A stretch of DNA of 64,000 bases from Pseudomonadota bacterium (GCA_023389155.1 JAEWEV010000025.1:124001-188000), one strand, 5' to 3'. Shown: positions 54,113-62,879, counted from the stretch's first letter. A program made the numbers and translations. Notes: a model not told the origin generated them from the letters alone.

Positions 54113-54602
54113 CACATTTCACATGCAACACTTTGATTCGGTCCAGTCCCTCAGCGATTTCGTCGGAAAGCCGCCTCTCATCTCAAAATCCATTATCATC
54201 GATCAGCAGATTATCTCCCGTTTTGCACAGGTTACACATGACACGCAGTGGATTCATACTGATCCCGAGCGCGCGAAAGCGGAATCGCCTTACGGGCAAA
54301 CGATCGCACACGGATTTCTGATCCTGTCACTGCTCACATACTGGCAGAGCACCTGCATTGATTTTCCGAAGTCGAGCCTGCTCCTGAACTACGGTTTCGA
54401 CAGGATCCGCTATACCGCAGCTGTGCCTTGCGGCTCGCAAGTCGCTGCGGCCTTCGCCTTGAGCAAACTAGTGGAAAGCCGGCCAGGTGAAGCGCGCTGC
54501 ACCTGGAACGTTCAGGTGCAAGCGCAAGGTATGCCACAACCTGCGATTCATGCTGAGTGGCTCATGATGGTCCGGTACGCTGTGGCTGATCCGGCATCAT
54601 GA
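54102..54602 (+). CDS. MaoC-like (R)-specific enoyl-CoA hydratase
   Basis: A hot-dog-fold hydratase of 166 residues. The hydratase motif is present as FAQVTHDTQWIHTDPERAKAESPYGQTIAHGFLILSLL, with the Asp and His catalytic pair in HDTQWIH. The start at 54102 overlaps the SDR stop by 11 bases. An ATG at 54123 is nearly as good and neither has a strong ribosome site. With the SDR protein it would hydrate and then oxidise an enoyl-CoA. Longer upstream frames run through the SDR gene and are not credible. Confidence 0.87.
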   Translation: MLDNTFHMQHFDSVQSLSDFVGKPPLISKSIIIDQQIISRFAQVTHDTQWIHTDPERAKAESPYGQTIAHGFLILSLLTYWQSTCIDFPKSSLLLNYGFDRIRYTAAVPCGSQVAAAFALSKLVESRPGEARCTWNVQVQAQGMPQPAIHAEWLMMVRYAVADPAS

Positions 54603-54654
54603 TCAACGCCGATCGCCGAAGCGCTACTGGCACCTTACCGCAGCACATGACACA

Positions 54655-54966
54655 TTAAGGGAACAGCGTTGCAAGCAGCTGTCTCGCATGCTGTTCCGAA
54701 AAAATAATCCCCGCCTGCAACTCCAGAACCGAATGGGCACGCCAGTGCCAGACCATTCGCCACGGGGGCAGGCAGTCGATAAAGCGCAGCAACTGCAGCT
54801 GCTTATCCAGAAAAAGAATCGACAACGAAAAATGCATCCCCCAGGTATGGACACTGTTGCATGGAGTCAAATGAAAGACGTCTCGCGAAGAAATAGAGCG
54901 CTTTCCCATCAATCCGCAAAATCGCTGGCTAAATCTGTCGAAGGTAATCAGGGAGAATGCCTGCAT
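54655..54966 (-). CDS. DUF192 protein at the end of the tad locus
   Basis: A 103-residue protein with the DUF192 core: DVFHLTPCNSVHTWGMHFSLSILFLDKQLQLL followed by a proline-arginine turn and AHSVLELQAGIIF. Its ATG abuts the tadC stop (TGAATG), so translation is coupled. DUF192 genes recur at the end of betaproteobacterial tad clusters but have no established function. It lacks the N-terminal signal seen in many DUF192 proteins. The family call is good and a pilus role is inferred from location. Confidence 0.8.
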   Translation of the reverse strand: MQAFSLITFDRFSQRFCGLMGKRSISSRDVFHLTPCNSVHTWGMHFSLSILFLDKQLQLLRFIDCLPPWRMVWHWRAHSVLELQAGIIFSEQHARQLLATLFP

Positions 54967-55848
54967 TCAAACTCCGGAATGCAGAATCTTTACTGCAATG
55001 GGAAAGGCCAGTACGATGAAAGTACAGGGAAAAATACAGAAAATTAGTGGCATAAGCATTTTCACCGGTGCCTCCAGCGCCCGTTTTTCTGCACGACTGA
55101 AACGCTCCTGTCTGCGCTGCTCCGATTGCGAACGCAATAGCGATCCCAAGCCCATACCCATACTTTCTGCCTGAGCAATGGCGGTCACCCATCGGCCGAT
55201 TTCGGGCGTGCCGGTGCGCGTTGCCATCGCCCTGAGCGCGTCGATACGTGGTCTGCCGGCACGTATTTCAATCAGACTATGGCGCAGTTCCTCCCGCAGC
55301 ACACCCGGCGGGCAAAGTTCAACGGTATGGATCAGGGCACCATGCAGATTCTGCCCTGCTTCCACACAAAGCGTTGTCATATCCAGAAGAAAAGGCAGTT
55401 CACTCAGTATGCGGTTGCGCCGCCTGCCCGCCAGATCTTTTAGCCAAAGCAGCGGCAGTCCATAGCCAGCCGCTGCCATAACACTTGAAATCAATACAGC
55501 TGTCATAAGATTATCGGGCAATACTGATCGTTGAAGTAAAACACCACTGACAAAAAGAAATGTCGCCGCCAGACACTGGATACCGGCAAGGTGATCTAAG
55601 GTGGCGACACGTTCGAGTCCTGCGTGGCGCAACAGCAATTGCACTTTCTCACGGTATTTCCAGGACATAAATGGCACAGAGGCACGGCCCAGGACATCAA
55701 TCCATGGCCATAGAATGGTCAGGAATTTTTTCTGTCGATAAGCCTGTGGGACCGCAGTCCGACGAGTCGCCGGCGACAACAGGAGATACAGGCAAAAACT
55801 CATTGAAACGCCGGCAAGTATGCTACTGATCAGGAACATTGAGCGCAT
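54967..55848 (-). CDS. tadC: Flp pilus assembly protein TadC (GspF-like)
   Basis: A 293-residue inner-membrane platform protein of the Tad secretion system. Hydrophobic helices lie at the N-terminus, around residues 90-140 and at the C-terminus. The GspF/T2SF core reads ILSELPFLLDMTTLCVEAGQNLHGALIHTVEL, RHSLIEIRAGRPRIDALRAMATRTGTPEIGRWVTAIAQAESMGMGLGSLLRSQSEQRRQERFSRAEKRALEAPVKMLMPL. It works with TadB and the TadA ATPase to extrude pilin, and starts 6 bases after tadB. Confidence 0.92.
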   Translation of the reverse strand: MRSMFLISSILAGVSMSFCLYLLLSPATRRTAVPQAYRQKKFLTILWPWIDVLGRASVPFMSWKYREKVQLLLRHAGLERVATLDHLAGIQCLAATFLFVSGVLLQRSVLPDNLMTAVLISSVMAAAGYGLPLLWLKDLAGRRRNRILSELPFLLDMTTLCVEAGQNLHGALIHTVELCPPGVLREELRHSLIEIRAGRPRIDALRAMATRTGTPEIGRWVTAIAQAESMGMGLGSLLRSQSEQRRQERFSRAEKRALEAPVKMLMPLIFCIFPCTFIVLAFPIAVKILHSGV

Positions 55849-55854
55849 TGCCTT

Positions 55855-56706
55855 TCAGATATCAATATTGACAATTCTTCGGATCAGCCACAGACCCAGT
55901 AATTCCAGCAGAGAAATGACTGCCAGCACAATCCAGCCCGCGGGATGAAACCACATGAAGTGCATAGCTGCAGGATCAAGGAAATTGAGAACCAACATCA
56001 GAAGGGGTGGCAATCCGGCCATGATCCATGCCTGCATCTTCCCCTGGGAAGTGAGCGCGCGAATTCTGCCCTGTATCTGCTGGCGAGACTGCAACGTCTG
56101 CGCAATGCGCTCCAGCGCTTCGGCCAGATTGCCTCCGCTATGGGCAGCGATTTTCAGAGCAGAGACAAAAAGACCCGTGGACTCGGTAGGCATACGGGAG
56201 TAGAGATGATCAAGGCTGTGCACAAATGATACGCCCAGTCTTTGCTGTCGCTGTAGCAACCCGAACTCCTGGGACAGGGGTGGAGTCGCTTCTGCACAAA
56301 GCTGACGGACTGCAGTCTGGATGCCTGCACCTGCGCGCAATGCGCCAGCCAACGCCAGTAGCATTTCCGGCAACTGTCGATCAAATTGCGCCATGCGTCG
56401 CAGGCGTATTCGCGCGACCAGCCAGTCAGGAAGCATGAAGAGAAGAATACCACTTGGCAGCGCCAGCCACCACATGCCCGTAGCCACCCACACTGCCAAC
56501 GCCAGCAACAGCGCAATGGCAATATTGCCGGACCACAACGCAACAGGATCGATAAACAAAAAAATGTCCTGTAACCGGTAGGATGTCTCCTGCTTCAAGC
56601 GGGACTCCCAGCGTTTCAGGATTCTTGCGGACACCTCCTGCAGCAGCAGGAAAATCATGGCTATGCCAATCGTGATGAAAACAAGCATGACCCAAAGCAT
56701 CATCAC
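55855..56706 (-). CDS. tadB: Flp pilus assembly protein TadB (GspF-like)
   Basis: A 283-residue inner-membrane partner of TadC. N-terminal helix, paired helices near residues 60-95 and 220-280, and the T2SF core QFDRQLPEMLLALAGALRAGAGIQTAVRQL, LDHLYSRMPTESTGLFVSALKIAAHSGGNLAEALERIAQTLQSRQQIQGRIRALTSQGKMQAWIM. Its start codon overlaps the tadA stop by 4 bases. Confidence 0.92.
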   Translation of the reverse strand: MMMLWVMLVFITIGIAMIFLLLQEVSARILKRWESRLKQETSYRLQDIFLFIDPVALWSGNIAIALLLALAVWVATGMWWLALPSGILLFMLPDWLVARIRLRRMAQFDRQLPEMLLALAGALRAGAGIQTAVRQLCAEATPPLSQEFGLLQRQQRLGVSFVHSLDHLYSRMPTESTGLFVSALKIAAHSGGNLAEALERIAQTLQSRQQIQGRIRALTSQGKMQAWIMAGLPPLLMLVLNFLDPAAMHFMWFHPAGWIVLAVISLLELLGLWLIRRIVNIDI

Positions 56707-58706
56707 CGTTCTCCTATTGAAGGGTATGTTGCAGGCAAATGCATTTCTGAACGAACAAAGGTGTTTGCACCTGTGGCGACGCGAGTAGTTTGATTGAAGA
56801 TGGTCGCGTCTATTTCGAGCCCATCGGCACGCAAGGTATCAAAGCATTCCGGGACGATCCCCTGTCCGACAAAGGCGCCTTCTCCCTTGCGGTCGTAACG
56901 GAAAATTTCCTGAGATTTAATGATCCCGCTTTCGAGTCCGCATATCTCGGTAATTGAGGTAATCAGGCGGCGACCACTGGCCAGCCTGCTCTGCTGGATA
57001 ATAAAATCGATACTGGCGGCAATATGCTCCCTGACTGCTGTAAGCGGAAGTTCCATCCCTGCCATAAGTATCATGGTTTCCAGCCTGGCAAGCGCATCTC
57101 TTGGGGTATTGGCGTGCAGTGTTGTGAGGGAGCCTTCGTGGCCGGTATTCATGGCCGCCAGCATATCAAACGCTTCAGCCCCCCTGCACTCCCCTACCAC
57201 GATTCTATCGGGTCGCATACGCAAGGCGTTGCGAACCAGATCACGAATCTGCACCTGACCCTTCCCTTCGATATTGGCCGGTCGCGCTTCCAGTGATACC
57301 AGATGCGTGTGATTGAGCCGCAGCTCCGCAGCATCTTCGATCGTAATAATTCGTTCGTGATCAGGTATACAGTTGGAGAGAATATTGAGCAAGGTTGTTT
57401 TACCCGATCCGGTGCCGCCGGAAACGATCAGGTTCTTCCGATGCTCAATGCACAACTGCAGAAACTGCTGCATGGCATTATCCATGGAACCCAGCCTTAT
57501 CAGATCGTGCATTCCTGGTCGAAAGTCCGGAAACTTGCGGATAGTCAGGCTTGCCCCGCGTAATGCAATGGGCGGAATAACGGCATTGACGCGCGAACCA
57601 TCTTTCAGACGGGCGTCTACCATGGGCGAACTTTCATCAATCCGGCGCCCCAGGGGAGCAACGATACGATCAATGATTCCCAGAACTGATTTCTCGCTGC
57701 TGAACGCACCAGAATAACGACTAAGGCGGCCAGCCTTTTCGATGAATAATTCATCGTAACGGTTGACCATAATTTCGGTCACTTCCCGGTCCGCCAGCAA
57801 CGGTTCCAGAGGACCAAGGCCGATAGCTTCGTCCAGCACATCCTGCCTGAGCTGCTGGCGATCAATATCATTCGGCAGCGATAGATCGCGAGTCAGTATC
57901 TGATCAAGCAAGTCCGCGGCCTCCAGGCGCAAAGCAGCATCTGTCATCTGTGATACATCCTTGCGCCGCAGATCAAGCGCCTTCAGCAAAGACGAATGCA
58001 ATTGCAGACGCAGCTGCTGGTAATGTGCAATGTGTTGAGACACTCGCAGAGGATCAATATCATTTGTATCGGTCGCATGCTGTACCTTACATATGGCTGC
58101 GGCGGTACTTGTGGTTCGTGCAGCTGCGGTGGCGGAAGATGTATTGTCGCTGCCAGATTTTGCAGGAAGTAACTCCCTGGTCAGATTCGAATCAGACAAA
58201 GCGGACACTTGCGATACGGAAGATTGATCAGGTTTCGCTGCTGCTCGTGTTAACGGAACGTCGTCGTGCATAGGCACGACCGTCGAGATCCTTGCTGACT
58301 GACCGACAACAGCCGCGTCGCCGCCGAAGCCACATGCAACAGCCGCCCTATCGTAGGAGTCGCATGCACCAATCGCTCCTCTGGCAAAGCCCCATGTATC
58401 GGTTACGCTACCGCTGGTATTCACGAAGCGTACGACCATTCTGCACGGACCGATAAGAATTTCATCTGAAATTTCCAGCGGCCCGTATTCGGTAATACGC
58501 AAGCCATTAACCAGTGTGCCAGCCAGGGATCCGAGATCTTCGATAAAAACGCCCGCCTGCCGTAGCACCAGCTGTGCATGTCGACGTGCCACTCGCCAGC
58601 TGCGCAGATAAATCTGACATTCCTTGTTTCTGCCAGCCACAGCTGGTAATGCGAACTGCGCGTGCCTGACTGTTCCATCTTCGAAATGCATATCCATGAC
58701 AATCAT
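56703..58706 (-). CDS. tadA: TadA secretion ATPase with an N-terminal FHA domain
   Basis: The motor of Flp pilus assembly, 667 residues. Residues 1-100 form an FHA (phosphothreonine-binding) domain: GRNKECQIYLRSWRVARRHAQLVL, EDLGSLAGTLVNG. A Ser/Ala/Asp-rich linker of about 130 residues follows, then the CpaF-type ATPase with EIMVNRYDELFIEKAG, Walker A GGTGSGKTTLLN near residue 425, DAAELRL, RMRPDRIVVGECRGAEAFDMLAAMNTGHEGSLTTLHAN. The ATG at 58706 overlaps the secretin stop (ATGA). A longer frame reaches back into the secretin gene and is a shadow. Confidence 0.93.
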   Translation of the reverse strand: MIVMDMHFEDGTVRHAQFALPAVAGRNKECQIYLRSWRVARRHAQLVLRQAGVFIEDLGSLAGTLVNGLRITEYGPLEISDEILIGPCRMVVRFVNTSGSVTDTWGFARGAIGACDSYDRAAVACGFGGDAAVVGQSARISTVVPMHDDVPLTRAAAKPDQSSVSQVSALSDSNLTRELLPAKSGSDNTSSATAAARTTSTAAAICKVQHATDTNDIDPLRVSQHIAHYQQLRLQLHSSLLKALDLRRKDVSQMTDAALRLEAADLLDQILTRDLSLPNDIDRQQLRQDVLDEAIGLGPLEPLLADREVTEIMVNRYDELFIEKAGRLSRYSGAFSSEKSVLGIIDRIVAPLGRRIDESSPMVDARLKDGSRVNAVIPPIALRGASLTIRKFPDFRPGMHDLIRLGSMDNAMQQFLQLCIEHRKNLIVSGGTGSGKTTLLNILSNCIPDHERIITIEDAAELRLNHTHLVSLEARPANIEGKGQVQIRDLVRNALRMRPDRIVVGECRGAEAFDMLAAMNTGHEGSLTTLHANTPRDALARLETMILMAGMELPLTAVREHIAASIDFIIQQSRLASGRRLITSITEICGLESGIIKSQEIFRYDRKGEGAFVGQGIVPECFDTLRADGLEIDATIFNQTTRVATGANTFVRSEMHLPATYPSIGER

Positions 58707-60265
58707 TGAGCCCCTCCCGTGATAAAGTGATCCGACATTGGCCGTTGCAGTCGCAAGACCGGCTTCCATCGGGATCGCCTGACCCGTATCGGGATTGTGC
58801 GCAGCTTTCGGTTCGCCTCGGTACGTTTCTGCGAGAAATGAGCTGTCGGCCCTGATACGGCAGGACTGTGCGGGAAGCGCCAGTTTTCGCCGGAGGGAAC
58901 CCATATGGGGTAACGGCGGCTTTCCGGTATGTTTGGGAACGATGATCGCCCTGAAGTTTCGCTGCCGGCAGGCGGATCTGCACTGATGGGTGTATTCAAT
59001 ATTGGTTCGGTCCTGAACGTCTCTTCAATGATGTTCCTTGAACGGGAAGCGCGGGCCTGCAAATCATGATGGTCTGCCGATACCACTACCGGTCGCACGA
59101 AGATGGCCAGTTCGGTTTCGTTACGCTGGAACCGGCTGGAACGAAACAAAGCGCCCAGAACCGGAACATCAGCCAGCCCCGGCAGTTTTTCAGCATTGCG
59201 AAACTGATCGCGCGAAATAAAACCAGCCAGAACCAGCGTCTGGCCTGATTGCACATTGAACTCTGTTGAGGTACGGCGGGTCTTTAGTGCGGGGCCGCCG
59301 TTGACCGTCATTGAGGCATCCACCGAACTGACTTCAACATCGATTTTTGATCGAACATTGCCGTTTTTCTGGATGCGGGGCGTAATGTGCAGACTGACCC
59401 CATAAGGCTTGAATACGGTCTGATTTTGCCCGTTCCGGTCTGTTGTGACGTACGGGACTTCACCGCCGGCAAGAAACTCAGCCGTGGCGCCACTGCGCGC
59501 CATCAGTTGCGGTTGTGCAAGCACGACGGCCTGGCCTTGCTGGGCGAGTGTCTGCAACGAGGCAGAAAGCAGCGCATTCAAACCGAAATAGCCTGCCGGC
59601 GACGCAGCGCGGAACGGAATTTGCAACGGACCATCTCCTGGTCGACTGGAGTAACGTGCGGACCCTGAATCCCAGACGGCGCCCATGGCGACACCGCCCG
59701 TGTTTGTATTCCACTTGACACCCAGCTCCTGCAGTACATTGCGCGGCAACTCCAGAATCTGGACATCCAGCAATACCATCTGGTCCCAGCCAATCTGACT
59801 TGTCATGTCTACAATCTGCGGAAAATGCCGAACCAGGACAAGAAGCCGCTCGCGATCTGCATCGCTGAGGTTATCGCCTTCAACAATGATTTTCTCACCC
59901 ACCTGTGTCGTCCTGATTCTTCCAATGGTGCTGAGTATGCGCTGAATGTCTTGCTGCAGCCTTTGCTCTCCCACCGCCCGCACCAGCACATGAAACTGCT
60001 GGCTGTGATTATCCTTATCCCAGATATGAAGCACGGTTTCGCCGGGTTCGCGTGCAAACAGCACGATTTCATTATCCGCATCTGCCACGGCATTGACGAT
60101 CTTTCCATCACCAACCGCAACGCGAGCAAGATTTGTTGCAGGTAAGACTTTGATGTCTCCGACCTGCAGTCGTATCTCCGAGGCAGGCTCAGACTGTGCT
60201 GGTGCTGCCTGCGCCGGGCAAGCAGCCAGAAATATCAAAAAAGAAAATGTGATAATGGGCCTCAT
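58703..60265 (-). CDS. rcpA: Flp pilus secretin RcpA/CpaC
   Basis: The outer-membrane channel of the Tad system, 520 residues. A Sec signal (ITFSFLIFLAACPAQA) precedes an N-terminal domain with LQVGDIKVLPATNLARVAVGDGKIVNA and a BON-like region (GRIRTTQVGEKIIVEG). The secretin core runs from VLLDVQILELPRNVLQELGVKWN to KLPGLADVPVLGALFRSSRFQRNETELAIFVRPVVV. About 115 residues then follow that are rich in Ser, Pro and Arg and have no recognised domain. Overlaps rcpC upstream and tadA downstream by 4 bases each. Confidence 0.93.
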   Translation of the reverse strand: MRPIITFSFLIFLAACPAQAAPAQSEPASEIRLQVGDIKVLPATNLARVAVGDGKIVNAVADADNEIVLFAREPGETVLHIWDKDNHSQQFHVLVRAVGEQRLQQDIQRILSTIGRIRTTQVGEKIIVEGDNLSDADRERLLVLVRHFPQIVDMTSQIGWDQMVLLDVQILELPRNVLQELGVKWNTNTGGVAMGAVWDSGSARYSSRPGDGPLQIPFRAASPAGYFGLNALLSASLQTLAQQGQAVVLAQPQLMARSGATAEFLAGGEVPYVTTDRNGQNQTVFKPYGVSLHITPRIQKNGNVRSKIDVEVSSVDASMTVNGGPALKTRRTSTEFNVQSGQTLVLAGFISRDQFRNAEKLPGLADVPVLGALFRSSRFQRNETELAIFVRPVVVSADHHDLQARASRSRNIIEETFRTEPILNTPISADPPAGSETSGRSSFPNIPESRRYPIWVPSGENWRFPHSPAVSGPTAHFSQKRTEANRKLRTIPIRVRRSRWKPVLRLQRPMSDHFITGGAQ

Positions 60266-61242
60266 GGATGTTCCTGCGCTTGAATAGGAGCTGTTTTAGT
60301 AGTTTCCTCGGTTACGGTCGTGTTACCCGCAAGCGAGCTGATCCACGCACTGACGATATCTTCTTCACTGTCCGGCAGTTCAAACAGACCTTTTGTCTGC
60401 GCAGATAGTGACGGCTTCGGATCTGCTGCTGGTGTAAACAGTCGCTGCGATGCCTGGTTACCATAAATGACCGAGGGATGCTGTCGCGCCGCCACTGGCG
60501 CTTTTGCAATACCCAAAATCGTGGCGAGGTCTCCCTGCACCCCTTTATTACTTGCCTTGACATCATCGGGATGTCGCAACAATGCAGTAATAGTTCCCGC
60601 CTGTCTTGCTGCAACAAGTCTGGCAGCCTGTTCCGGCGATGTGTCCAGCGTGACCGTGGAAAAGCCAGTCGTCCGCTGCGACAAGTCATCAGGCCCCCGA
60701 GTCTGGCTTTCCGAACCGGTGGCCAGGACCAATACACCCTGCAGCAGCGGCGCGGTAATTTTTTTTCTGCGATACTCGAAAGACACGTAAAGATCAATCA
60801 AGTCTCCCGGCACCAACATACCTGACACCGAATTGATCGCATCTACGGGTATCGTGATAGCACGTCGGCCTGTCCGCAACTTGTGGGAGAATGCCTGTTG
60901 GCGCAATGAGGCCAGGTTGGCGCGCAGCACCATATCGCCCTTGCTCAAGGCAGTAGTCACCACCTTTCCTTCGATACTTGCCACATCTTCTGGTGCAATA
61001 CTTCCGCTGGGCACCCACTTGACAGGCACCTCCCTGACAGCCAGATGCAGTCTCTCGAGCCGCAGCCCTTCCGGCAGATCATAATCTGCGACGATACGGC
61101 TGACCATTACCACTTTCCCCTGCTCATCCAGCGCACGGATGTGGTCCTGGATATAGCGGCGCGCAGACCATGCCGCAGCAAGACCCGCCAGTATGGCGAC
61201 GATGAGTAACACCGCGTTGCGATTAATCGGCAAAATACGCAT
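60262..61242 (-). CDS. rcpC: Flp pilus assembly protein RcpC/CpaB
   Basis: A 326-residue periplasmic protein thought to stabilise the secretin. An N-terminal membrane anchor (LLIVAILAGLAAAWSARRYI) is followed by an SAF domain (VMVSRIVADYDLPEGLRLERLHLAVREVP, VVTTALSKGDMVLRANLA) and the RcpC domain (GRRAITIPVDAINSVSGMLVPGDLIDLYVSF). The C-terminal part is variable. I chose the ATG at 61242 with TAGGAG upstream. The frame continues seven codons further up, overlapping the preceding gene. Confidence 0.9.
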   Translation of the reverse strand: MRILPINRNAVLLIVAILAGLAAAWSARRYIQDHIRALDEQGKVVMVSRIVADYDLPEGLRLERLHLAVREVPVKWVPSGSIAPEDVASIEGKVVTTALSKGDMVLRANLASLRQQAFSHKLRTGRRAITIPVDAINSVSGMLVPGDLIDLYVSFEYRRKKITAPLLQGVLVLATGSESQTRGPDDLSQRTTGFSTVTLDTSPEQAARLVAARQAGTITALLRHPDDVKASNKGVQGDLATILGIAKAPVAARQHPSVIYGNQASQRLFTPAADPKPSLSAQTKGLFELPDSEEDIVSAWISSLAGNTTVTEETTKTAPIQAQEHP

Positions 61243-61256
61243 GTTGGTTTCTTCTC

Positions 61257-61982
61257 CTACCACAATACGCCCGGCGCAATCAGATACAACGCCGTGCCCT
61301 CACCTGCGTTTTCCATCATGTAGCGCACTGTTAACCCATAACGAATCCAGGTGGACATTCCTGGTCCGGTGTAGTGCCTCCAGTTTGCCAAGATCAGTCC
61401 ATTTCTGATTTCCGTTTCCAGCCGCTTACTGTCTGTGTGTGCAAAGTGATAAACCTGATGGCATGTACGTTCAGAATCTTCATAACAGATGTCCATCAGC
61501 AACTTTCCTCCTGCTGGCAGCAACTGCAAGATACGGCGTTTTTGCGGCCGGTATGCGGACATTTCATCCTGACCTACAACATGCAGGGCAGGCGTAAACG
61601 CGACTGCACTGAGCAAGGCTTGCGTGGTCTCCTTGCTGGTGACATCCACAAGTAACTGCAGCGTCAGCTGGTTGTTGTCAATCCCGCCCGTATAAAAAAG
61701 CCGATTACCCACGCGCGTCATTTGCACAAACGGCGTGGCCGTGCCATGAAGCCGCTTCAGAAAATTTTCGACCGGGATGTCAAGATCGAGCCTGACGAAC
61801 GCGGACGGCATGCCAAACAGGGTGAACGACATGGGCGCAGCTGCAGACGTCACTTCCAGCTGCCGGCATATCTCGAGCAATGCATTGGAGGCTGCGCGAT
61901 CAGGCAGGCTCTGCGCCAGCGAATTGCCATTGAACACTAGCAAGACGATCACATAGAGAATTCTTCCAAGCACGATCTTCAT
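61257..61982 (-). CDS. Secreted protein of unknown function in the tad locus
   Basis: A 241-residue protein with a predicted Sec signal (KIVLGRILYVIVLLVFNGNSLAQS). The mature part has LEICRQLEVTSAAAPMSFTLFGMPSAFVRLDLDIPVENFLKRLHG, then YTGGIDNNQLTLQLLVDVTSKETTQALLS, and two cysteines in LMDICYEDSERTCHQVYHF that could form a disulfide. No family is recognised. It sits between the TadE-like gene and rcpC, ending 14 bases before rcpC, so it is probably a periplasmic accessory of pilus assembly. The start at 61982 is set by the signal peptide. The ribosome site is weak. Confidence 0.7.
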   Translation of the reverse strand: MKIVLGRILYVIVLLVFNGNSLAQSLPDRAASNALLEICRQLEVTSAAAPMSFTLFGMPSAFVRLDLDIPVENFLKRLHGTATPFVQMTRVGNRLFYTGGIDNNQLTLQLLVDVTSKETTQALLSAVAFTPALHVVGQDEMSAYRPQKRRILQLLPAGGKLLMDICYEDSERTCHQVYHFAHTDSKRLETEIRNGLILANWRHYTGPGMSTWIRYGLTVRYMMENAGEGTALYLIAPGVLW

Positions 61983-62054
61983 AAACGATGCACGACCTTC
62001 ATAAACAATGCAGAAAACTATTGAGAAACACGCAGGAAACAATCGGCAGTCTGT

Positions 62055-62780
62055 TCAGGGACGCTTGCCAGCCCAGGGCATGAACCAGTCAAATGTCGGT
62101 CTGGGCCGTTTCCACGGAGCATCTGTCGGCGTAACCACTGATTCAACGCGTTTACCCGCCGCATAGGACGCCTCAGCGATGTGCCGCCAGGCAGTATCCG
62201 ACTCGGCGGCACGGCTATGTGCGGACGAGACAGTCGCCGCGTGGCCGGCGCCGGTGAGAATGGCCGTATGCCGACTCAAGGTCAGCGCAGCGCCTCGCGT
62301 AAACCCAAGATCATGGCCTGCAAGCGTTAACGACGAATGACCGTGTCCTTGAGGGGTCTGCGCCGATGGCGCCGAAAAATCAGGGTGGACTGTCACACTC
62401 ACGCTCGCGATACCCGTATCCTGCAACTGCCATTCCCTGCGAAGTAAAGTCGCCGAGTCATGTCGCGTACCCGGCTGTCCCAGGACATCAAGTTGAGTGC
62501 TTCGGTTCACCGTTATTCGCACCGCGTTGTCGGGGACGACAGGTGATCCGCTGGCGTTGCGCCAGCCCGCGTGTGTACCGGAGAAAAAGCGTTGCGCGGT
62601 TTTTGCATCATGTATCGCGCCAGATCGGGCAAGTTCGAATGCTCCGAAGCGGCTTGCATGCTGTTGGTGCAGGACGATATCCTGAACTCGCGCCAGCCAC
62701 GTGGCTGCCGCAAGCAGCGTCAGCACGCCTAAAATCACGATAAGACCCTCTGTAAGCGCCTGCCCCTTCTGTTGATTCAT
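62055..62780 (-). CDS. TadE-like pseudopilin/minor pilin
   Basis: A 241-residue protein with the TadE-type N-terminus: MNQQKGQALTEGLIVILGVLTLLAAATWLARVQD, a short basic leader, a Glu five residues into the processed helix (ALTEG) and one long hydrophobic segment. The remaining 200 residues are extracytoplasmic and Thr/Ser/Ala-rich. I chose the ATG at 62780 with AGAGG ahead of it. A GTG two codons earlier is less likely. It would be processed by a prepilin peptidase not in this window. TadE versus TadF cannot be separated. Confidence 0.75.
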   Translation of the reverse strand: MNQQKGQALTEGLIVILGVLTLLAAATWLARVQDIVLHQQHASRFGAFELARSGAIHDAKTAQRFFSGTHAGWRNASGSPVVPDNAVRITVNRSTQLDVLGQPGTRHDSATLLRREWQLQDTGIASVSVTVHPDFSAPSAQTPQGHGHSSLTLAGHDLGFTRGAALTLSRHTAILTGAGHAATVSSAHSRAAESDTAWRHIAEASYAAGKRVESVVTPTDAPWKRPRPTFDWFMPWAGKRP

Positions 62781-62878
62781 GAGCACCTCTTTATGATCTG
62801 TTGCATGTGCCTATCCCGAAGCTCTTTCAGAGCCACGTTCTTTTGACAATCCGTACCCGCCTTCATTTGGAGATCCAT
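62777..62878 (-). CDS. Possible 33-codon ORF between the TadG-like and TadE-like genes
   Basis: An ATG at 62878, one base after the stop of the upstream gene and 7 bases after AAGGGG, opens a 33-codon frame. Its TGA overlaps the TadE-like ATG by 4 bases (ATGA). The peptide is charged, with two cysteines (MKAGTDCQKN...IIKRCS), and has no signal or helix. The arrangement suits translational coupling, but no homology is known to me. Confidence 0.35.
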   Translation of the reverse strand: MDLQMKAGTDCQKNVALKELRDRHMQQIIKRCS

Positions 62879-62879
62879 G

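Noticed and set aside
42818..54602. Catabolic locus considered as a recently transferred island
   Set aside because: No integrase, transposase, tRNA edge or flanking repeats were seen, and base composition looks like that of the neighbours.
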